Origin: Ruminiclostridium sp.
Lineage (GTDB): Bacteria > Bacillota_A > Clostridia > Oscillospirales > Ruminococcaceae
Reading direction: 5' to 3'
Assembly: GCA_017550775.1 (NCBI GenBank)
Contig: JAFZOA010000056.1
Location: 1-6,348, forward strand
DNA length: 6,348 bases
Positions within the stretch are counted from its first letter, which is position 1; the number at the start of each line of letters is the position of its first letter. A program made the translations under genes and the position numbers. The notes beneath the pieces are model-generated. The model was not told the DNA's origin and did no database searches. It saw nothing but the letters and a program-made list of their open reading frames with translations. Positions 1-4,684 of this stretch are shown piece by piece.

Positions 1-1086
1 GCTGCTGCGATAAGCGGCGGTCAGCTCGGCTCTATCTTCGTAACAACAACTATCGCTCCGGCGGTCGCGACCGTCGTCTGCATGATCTTCACATGGCTCA
101 GATACGGCAAGCCCGATGTTTCGATGTGCCTTAACGCTTCCCTCGCGGGACTTGTAGGCGTAACGGCAGGCTGTGATGTGGTGGACGCTCTCGGCGCAAC
201 AGTCATAGGCGTTGTTTCCGGACTTCTCGTAATAGTCGGCGTATGGTTCCTCGATAACGTGCTCAAGATAGCCGACCCTGTCGGCGCGGTAGCGGTTCAC
301 TTCTGCAACGGCGTCTGGGGTACTCTCGCAGTAGGCCTTCTCGCAAACCCCGAGGTTCCCGGCTATGCGATAGTTGACGGCTTCGGCAATCAGATCTACG
401 GTCTCTTCTACGGCGGCGGAGTAACTCTCCTCGGATTACAGTCTCTCGGCGTTGTTACGGTAGCTGCTTGGACAGCGGTAACTATCTCGGTAACATTCCT
501 CATCATCAAGAAAACTATCGGTCTTCGCGTCAACAGACATGAAGAGGTCGTCGGCCTCGACGCGACCGAGCACGGTTTACAGTCCTCTTACGCAGACTTC
601 ATTCCGTCCATGCACATCGAAACCACAGCCTCCGGCAAGGAGAAGGAAGTCGCAAACGTTATCCCCGTTGTATCGGAAGAAAAGGCTGTTCCCGTACAGC
701 ATGTCAAGGCGGATAACACCGCTTCCGACGTGAAGATGACAAAGGTTGATATCATCACCTCGCTTGAAAAGTTCGACCAGCTCAAATCCGCACTCTACGG
801 TATCGGCATCACCGGCATGACCGTTACCAACACAATGGGCTGCGGCATGATGAAGGGCAAGACGGAATACTACCGTGGAGTCGCGGTAACTCCGCAGCTC
901 TTACCGAAGGTAAAGGTAGAAGTGGTAGTATGCAAGGTGCCTGTTGATGACGTGATAAGTGCAGCCAAGAACGCGCTGTACACCGGCAACCTCGGCGACG
1001 GTAAGATCTTCGTTTACGACGTTGAGAACGTCCTCAAGATAAGAACCGGCGAGCACGGCTACGACGCATTGCAGGATAACGCGTGA
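1..1086 (+). CDS. Ammonium transporter (Amt family) with fused C-terminal P-II domain, 5' partial
   Basis: The frame is open from base 1 and ends at TGA 1084-1086, giving 361 visible residues; about the first half of the transporter is missing. Residues 1-165 hold the last Amt membrane helices. His100 in 'VAVHFCNGVWG' matches the second of the twin pore histidines of AmtB (His318 in E. coli), and 'GLDATEHG' (about residues 186-193) matches the conserved Amt cytoplasmic tail. A linker leads to a full P-II domain at residues 246-358, with 'GITGMTV', a T-loop, the second P-II signature 'TGNLGDGKIFV' and 'KIRTGE'. Amt conducts ammonium across the membrane; free P-II proteins (GlnK) plug the channel in response to ATP/ADP/2-oxoglutarate. 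Here the regulator is covalently attached, so self-gating is inferred. The T-loop has Val at the position of E. coli Tyr51, so classical uridylylation there is impossible. Function is confident; regulation is inference. Confidence 0.96.
   Translation, partial: AAAISGGQLGSIFVTTTIAPAVATVVCMIFTWLRYGKPDVSMCLNASLAGLVGVTAGCDVVDALGATVIGVVSGLLVIVGVWFLDNVLKIADPVGAVAVHFCNGVWGTLAVGLLANPEVPGYAIVDGFGNQIYGLFYGGGVTLLGLQSLGVVTVAAWTAVTISVTFLIIKKTIGLRVNRHEEVVGLDATEHGLQSSYADFIPSMHIETTASGKEKEVANVIPVVSEEKAVPVQHVKADNTASDVKMTKVDIITSLEKFDQLKSALYGIGITGMTVTNTMGCGMMKGKTEYYRGVAVTPQLLPKVKVEVVVCKVPVDDVISAAKNALYTGNLGDGKIFVYDVENVLKIRTGEHGYDALQDNA
736..1074 (+). other. P-II (GlnB/GlnK-like) domain within the Amt fusion
   Basis: This stretch aligns without gaps to the N-terminal 60 residues of E. 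coli GlnB starting at Met736-738. Identities include GITGMTV, KG-x-TE, YRG and LPKVK. The ATP-binding B-loop (GDGKIF) and the C-loop (IRTGE) are intact. The first P-II signature, YRG[AS][AE]Y, is broken: here it reads YRGVAV, with Val (codon 886-888) at the Tyr51 position. Nucleotide binding therefore looks conserved while the covalent modification site is absent. Confidence 0.93.
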
Positions 1087-1138
1087 CGATTTAAACTGAC
1101 AATTGTGGTATCGCCTTGCGGCGACAGATCTGAATCGT
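1086..1138 (+). other. Hairpin at the Amt stop codon and 3' UTR start
   Basis: ACGATT (1086-1091) can pair with AATCGT (1133-1138), enclosing a small TCGCC/GGCGA hairpin (1111-1124). No T-tract follows, so this is not a standard terminator. It may shape the 3' end of the Amt mRNA or be incidental. Confidence 0.3.
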
Positions 1139-1148
1139 GACAAGACCC

Positions 1149-1177
1149 GATACTTTTCATCGTTTTGAAAAGATATC
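1149..1177. other. AT-rich inverted repeat in the convergent intergenic region
   Basis: GATACTTTTCA (1149-1159) pairs with TGAAAAG (1166-1172) plus TATC (1174-1177), giving 11 base pairs with one bulged A (1173) and a 6-base loop. No T-tract follows on either strand. Role unknown; it could be a protein-binding inverted repeat or an mRNA 3' structure. Confidence 0.35.
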
Positions 1178-1201
1178 AGTTTCAGCTCAGAGATGATACA
1201 T

Positions 1202-1220
1202 TCCCCGCCTCGTGCGGGGA
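1202..1220. other. GC-rich hairpin, no T-tract
   Basis: TCCCCGC (1202-1208) pairs perfectly with GCGGGGA (1214-1220) across a 5-base loop. On the plus strand it is followed by an A-run, not T, so it lacks the tail of an intrinsic terminator. It may stabilise the 3' end of the Amt transcript. Confidence 0.4.
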
Positions 1221-1265
1221 GCGTAAAAAAGGCAGTTTCCTCTCATTTATATATTGGCTGAAAAA

Positions 1266-1305
1266 AAGGAAAGACACGACGGGAATACCCGCCGTGCCTT
1301 TTCTT
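1266..1305 (-). terminator. Intrinsic terminator, probably bidirectional, between convergent genes
   Basis: The arms around CACGACGGG (1275-1283) and CCCGCCGTG (1288-1296) form a long stem with the 4-base loop AATA, extended outward by A/G-rich and C/T-rich flanks. Two positions (1279/1292 and 1274/1297) are A-C mismatches in plus-strand RNA but G-U pairs in minus-strand RNA, so the minus-strand stem is continuous and ends in a T-rich tail (TCTTTCCTTTTTTT, reading 1274 down to 1261). The plus strand also has a T-rich tail at 1299-1310. It most likely ends the three-gene minus-strand operon and can also serve the Amt gene. Confidence 0.75.
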
Positions 1306-1330
1306 GTTTTATGGTCATACTGCGGACAGA

Positions 1331-1365
1331 AAAGCTTTCTCCCCCGCAGAGGCAGGGGAGAAAGC
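1331..1365 (-). terminator. Hairpin just after gene C, probable terminator
   Basis: GCTTTCTCCCC (1334-1344) and GGGGAGAAAGC (1355-1365) form a perfect 11-bp stem with a 10-base loop, 21 bases past the stop of gene C. On the minus strand it is followed by a short TTTTCTGT tail. With the stronger hairpin at 1266-1305 it forms two termination signals in series. The short T-tract makes it the weaker candidate. Confidence 0.6.
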
Positions 1366-1386
1366 AGATATGTCGTACAGACCGTA

Positions 1387-2940
1387 TTATTTCTGATACC
1401 CCATGGCAAACGCGATCTCTTCCGCCGTGGCGTTCATCTTGTTGAGACCGAGCTGTTCAAGCGCCTGCTGCTTAGCCATATCGGCGGGATTAAGACCCGC
1501 AAGCTTGGTCGCGCGCTTCATGGCGATATTGTTGTACATCACCTTCGCCGTGTCGTCGTCGAGAGTGAACGGACCCTGACCGAGTATCTGTCCCTTGTAA
1601 ACGCCGAGCTTTTTGAGGACTATCCTCTTCGCCGCGTCGTCGTCGATCACGACACCGGGGATATTCTGCGCGTGAAGTCCCGTCTGTGCCTGCGCCTTTA
1701 TCTTGTCAACCTTGCTGTCGAGATAGTTTTCCACATAGGTCTTACGGTCTTTCCCGTCGCTGTAGTCAAAAGCCTTGTCTGCGACCTGTGAGACGGCTCT
1801 TGTAAGAATACCCGCTCCGCTTGCTATAAGCCCGAGTATTCCCGAAGACATACGCCGCTTTTTCAATCTGGAGCGCATAACGTCCTCCGGGGTATTATTA
1901 CTATCGCCCACGCTCACCACATCGGCAATTGAAGCGCCGAGACCGCCGAGCGCGCCGAGAATGCCTATCCCGGACATTACGGACGAGAATATGTTGCGGT
2001 TGCGCTGTTTTCTCGCGTTGAGCCCCGCCATGTCATGCACCTTGAATATCGTGTTGTTCATGGTGCGGTCCGCGGCGGAGATAGTCCCGTCATAGTTCGG
2101 GTCGTTCACGTCCTTTGTTTTGTATGCCCTGTTGTTCGCTTTGTTCAGATTTGCTATCTCCCCGTATCTGTACGCAGCCATTCCCGACCCAAAGGCATCG
2201 AGGGTGGAGCCGGCAACTCCCGCCAATCCGCCTATGATCGAAAGAACGCCCGAGGCTACATCGTTCTTCGCGAGACCCGAGATGCCCGCACTCGCCTGCG
2301 TAAGTCCGCCGAGCGTACTGCAGCCCGCGGATATGGAGCTGAGAATGGACTGGCGGCGGACTATCTTGTTGCGATCCTTTGCTTCTATCGCCTTTTTCCC
2401 GTGCCTGAACATTCCGGTCGCGCCGGAGATCGTCCTGAGCGAGCCGAAGCCGATGCTCGTCCAGTTCATCATTCTGTTATGCTCTTCTATCCCGCTTTTT
2501 TCCTTATCATACGCTTTGAGTTCTCTCTGATATTTCTGCTCCGGCGTTTCCGCGTTGGTTTTCGCAAACGGAAGTCCTGAAAGCATGCCTGCGGCAGAAA
2601 TACTGTTCGCGCTCGACGGAGCAGTGGCATTTTTCGACGGTTCCTCGGGCTTCACGAGCTCTCCGGGATCTCTGACCGCAAGCTTGCTCGCGCTTCCGAG
2701 AGTGTCAAAAGTGTCGCAAATATAATCTATCGCGGTGGTCCCTTTTTCAAGAAAGCTGTCGGCTTTGTCCGCTTCTGTCTCCTGGGGACCTTGTATATTG
2801 CGCGGGTGAGCAAGGTCAAATATCGCCTCGATCTGGTTCTCTTCCCGCTCCTGACGAGTGAGCGGTGCCATAGCCGAAGCAAGGGAACCGTCCTGCGCGG
2901 CATTCTCAAAAAACGAGCCGAGATCGGTATAATCGTTCAA
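1387..2940 (-). CDS. Gene C: unrecognised paralogous protein with two Gly-rich segments, third in operon
   Basis: The predicted protein is 517 residues from a TTG start at 2940. That start gives MNDYTDLGSFFENA, which matches the N-terminus of gene B, and lies 8 bases from AAGGAG (2949-2954). GTG 2949 and ATG 2946 are in frame but sit on or next to the ribosome site. Visible parts, numbered from TTG: N-terminal acidic-aromatic motif 1-14; second motif 'QIEAIFDLA' about 36-44; 'QGPQET' about 50-55; Ser/Ala-rich linker about 98-134; charged helix about 135-155; Gly/Ser hydrophobic segment 1 about 191-258; loop; segment 2 about 314-391, interrupted by a basic insertion (RSRLKKRR); helical C-terminal region ending FAMGYQK. 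It has the shortest N-terminal linker of the three. No signal peptide, enzyme motif or known domain is seen, and I do not recognise the family. Being a real gene is near certain from its similarity to B and A; function is unknown. Confidence 0.9.
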   Translation of the reverse strand: MNDYTDLGSFFENAAQDGSLASAMAPLTRQEREENQIEAIFDLAHPRNIQGPQETEADKADSFLEKGTTAIDYICDTFDTLGSASKLAVRDPGELVKPEEPSKNATAPSSANSISAAGMLSGLPFAKTNAETPEQKYQRELKAYDKEKSGIEEHNRMMNWTSIGFGSLRTISGATGMFRHGKKAIEAKDRNKIVRRQSILSSISAGCSTLGGLTQASAGISGLAKNDVASGVLSIIGGLAGVAGSTLDAFGSGMAAYRYGEIANLNKANNRAYKTKDVNDPNYDGTISAADRTMNNTIFKVHDMAGLNARKQRNRNIFSSVMSGIGILGALGGLGASIADVVSVGDSNNTPEDVMRSRLKKRRMSSGILGLIASGAGILTRAVSQVADKAFDYSDGKDRKTYVENYLDSKVDKIKAQAQTGLHAQNIPGVVIDDDAAKRIVLKKLGVYKGQILGQGPFTLDDDTAKVMYNNIAMKRATKLAGLNPADMAKQQALEQLGLNKMNATAEEIAFAMGYQK

Positions 2941-2948
2941 AGTCATCA

Positions 2949-2954
2949 CTCCTT
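2949..2954 (-). promoter_or_regulatory. Ribosome binding site that decides the start of gene C
   Basis: On the minus strand AAGGAG occupies 2954-2949. It overlaps the GTG at 2949 and is only 2 bases from the ATG at 2946, but is 8 bases from the TTG at 2940. The spacing therefore favours TTG, as does the N-terminal match to gene B. Confidence 0.7.
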
Positions 2955-2971
2955 ATTTGCCGGACAGTTCC

Positions 2972-4663
2972 TTATTTCTTGTATCCCATAGCCATTGCGA
3001 TCTCATCCACCGTAGCATTGTCCTTGTTCAGCCCGAGTTTTTCGAGAGCATTCTGTACGTCCTGATCGACGATGTTACCGCCCGCCTGATTGCCGCCCGT
3101 GCCGAGGTCGTGGAGCTTCTTCGCCCGCTTCATGACGATCTTGTTGTAAATGTCATTTATCACGTCATTATTGTTGATGTTAACATCCTGGCTTGTGTTC
3201 ATGATAGCTCCGTTGTAGATACCGAGCTGTTTGAGCGCTACCCTTCTGGCCTGATTGTCGTCGAGGTTGATGCCGGGAACGATCTGCTGACCGGCCTGAT
3301 CTATAACTCCGGCGCTTGCCTTGGTTTTTATTTTATTTATCTTTTTGGTGAGATAATTGGTGACATAACCTTTCCGATCATTTTGTTCGCCGCTTGTGAA
3401 TGCTTTGTCCGCAATACCGTTTGCTGCTCTTGTGAGAACGCTCGTACCGCTCGCTACAAGACCCAGTATTCCCGAAGCCACACGGCTCCCGCCCGCAAGT
3501 CCCACTATCGGAGCCGCAAGACCCGCGAGAGAACCCAGAGTGCCTATACCGGACGCTATCGACGAGAAGATGTTTCTGTTGCGCTTTCTCCCCGCGCTGA
3601 GACCCGCCATTTCGTTGACCTTAAGAATGGTGTTGTCTTTCGTATGAGAGGCATCCGCTTTTCCCTTCAACGTTTTATTACCCTTGAGCTTGGTTATATC
3701 ATGATATCTTTTCGCCGCGACGCCCGAGCCTATCGTATCGAGCGTACCGCTCAACAGACCGAAGCTGCTTCCCACGATCGAGAATATTCCCGCAGCCTTT
3801 GAGTTGTCCTTAAGTCCTTCCGCACCCGTGCCGATCTGCATTCCTCCGGCAACTGTCTTACATGCTGCGGAGACCGAGGCAAGTGAGGACTGGCGGTAGA
3901 CGATCCTGTTTCTTCCCTTCGCGGCAGTAGCCTTTTTACCGTGCCTTACCATTCCGGTGACACCCGCGCCGACCTTGACGAGTCCGGCTCCGATATGCCC
4001 CCAGTTCATGGCTGTGTTGTGCGTCTCTATTCTTTCCTTTTCCGCATCGTAGGCTTTTTTATCCTCGTTGTACTTCTTAAGGTCTTCTTCATAATTCGTT
4101 GACTTTGCGGGATCGGGCTCCGTCGGCTTGGTAAGCTCATCTACGCCCTTCACCCCAACCTTGCCGGCACCGCTCGCAAGGCCGAAAGCATCGCCTATGT
4201 AACCGAGCGCCTTTATCGCTTTGTCCGCCCGTTTACCGTGTCTGTCGGAAGAGGTCTCCTGCGGTCCCTGGGGAATGTTCGGCCGGTTCCCGAAGTTGAA
4301 TATCGTATCCAGATCCTGCTCTAAATTCCGGTTCGGCTGCTGCGGAGGACGCGAAGGCTGCGGAGGGCGTGGCCTGCCGTCGTCATTATCGTCGTCATCG
4401 CCATCATGATGATCGTTATGCTGCTGTAACGGACCGTTCGGAGGTCCCGGTTGCGGGCCTCCCGGCTGTAACGGCGGCGGACCTCCCGGCGGCGCTCCGG
4501 GAGCTCTCCCGGGCGCACCCTGAAGCGACCCGTCCGATTGCGAAACCGAATGATCGGAGACGTTCCGGCTGTCACCCGACGACGAGGCGTTAGTATTGTT
4601 GGCATCGTCCTTTAAAGCGTTGTCAAAAAAATCCCCGAGGTTCAGATCATCATAATCATTCAC
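2972..4663 (-). CDS. Gene B: unrecognised paralogous protein with Pro/Gly-rich linker and two Gly-rich segments
   Basis: The protein is 563 residues from a GTG start 7 bases after AAGGAGG. Order of parts: N-terminal motif 'NDYDDLNLGDFFDNA' (2-16); Ser/Asn-rich stretch (21-48); Pro/Gly-rich disordered linker (49-80); His/Asp cluster (82-96); Pro/Arg/Gln stretch (97-113); second motif 'DLDTIFNFG' (117-125); 'QGPQET' (132-137); charged helix, possible coiled coil (190-216); 'RHGKKA' (240-245); Gly-rich hydrophobic segment 1 (252-320); loop; segment 2 (361-422); basic helix (435-449); helical C-terminal region; last residues AMGYKK. It aligns with genes A and C along its whole conserved body. There is no signal peptide, no lipobox and no catalytic motif. 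The Gly-zipper-like spacing could support tightly packed helices or membrane insertion, which is inference. Function is unknown. Confidence 0.92.
   Translation of the reverse strand: MNDYDDLNLGDFFDNALKDDANNTNASSSGDSRNVSDHSVSQSDGSLQGAPGRAPGAPPGGPPPLQPGGPQPGPPNGPLQQHNDHHDGDDDDNDDGRPRPPQPSRPPQQPNRNLEQDLDTIFNFGNRPNIPQGPQETSSDRHGKRADKAIKALGYIGDAFGLASGAGKVGVKGVDELTKPTEPDPAKSTNYEEDLKKYNEDKKAYDAEKERIETHNTAMNWGHIGAGLVKVGAGVTGMVRHGKKATAAKGRNRIVYRQSSLASVSAACKTVAGGMQIGTGAEGLKDNSKAAGIFSIVGSSFGLLSGTLDTIGSGVAAKRYHDITKLKGNKTLKGKADASHTKDNTILKVNEMAGLSAGRKRNRNIFSSIASGIGTLGSLAGLAAPIVGLAGGSRVASGILGLVASGTSVLTRAANGIADKAFTSGEQNDRKGYVTNYLTKKINKIKTKASAGVIDQAGQQIVPGINLDDNQARRVALKQLGIYNGAIMNTSQDVNINNNDVINDIYNKIVMKRAKKLHDLGTGGNQAGGNIVDQDVQNALEKLGLNKDNATVDEIAMAMGYKK
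4331..4519 (-). other. Low-complexity Pro/Gly and His/Asp linker of gene B
   Basis: This encodes residues 49-111 of gene B: a Pro/Gly-rich block, a run of His and Asp (DHHDGDDDDNDD, 84-95) and a Pro/Arg/Gln block. It is expected to be disordered. Neither paralogue has this composition: A carries Pro/Glu/Gln repeats here and C has almost no linker. The His/Asp cluster could bind a divalent metal, but nothing else supports that. Confidence 0.75.
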
Positions 4664-4670
4664 AGCCGAT

Positions 4671-4677
4671 CCTCCTT
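4671..4677 (-). promoter_or_regulatory. Ribosome binding site of gene B
   Basis: On the minus strand AAGGAGG (4677-4671) precedes GTG 4663 by 7 bases. It lies inside the 21-base gap after the stop of gene A, which supports translation of B from a shared message and fixes the GTG start. Confidence 0.88.
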
Positions 4678-4684
4678 ACTGATC

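Noticed and set aside
1087..1386. Small gene or riboswitch in the convergent gap
   Set aside because: No open frame with a ribosome site and no recognisable riboswitch core was found; the hairpins are better read as 3' end structures and terminators.
2957..3802. Long plus-strand open frame opposite gene B (and a similar one at 1165-1791 opposite gene C)
   Set aside because: Their translations are Arg/Val-rich with no domain and lie antisense to the conserved paralogues; matching paralogous DNA on the coding strand explains them.
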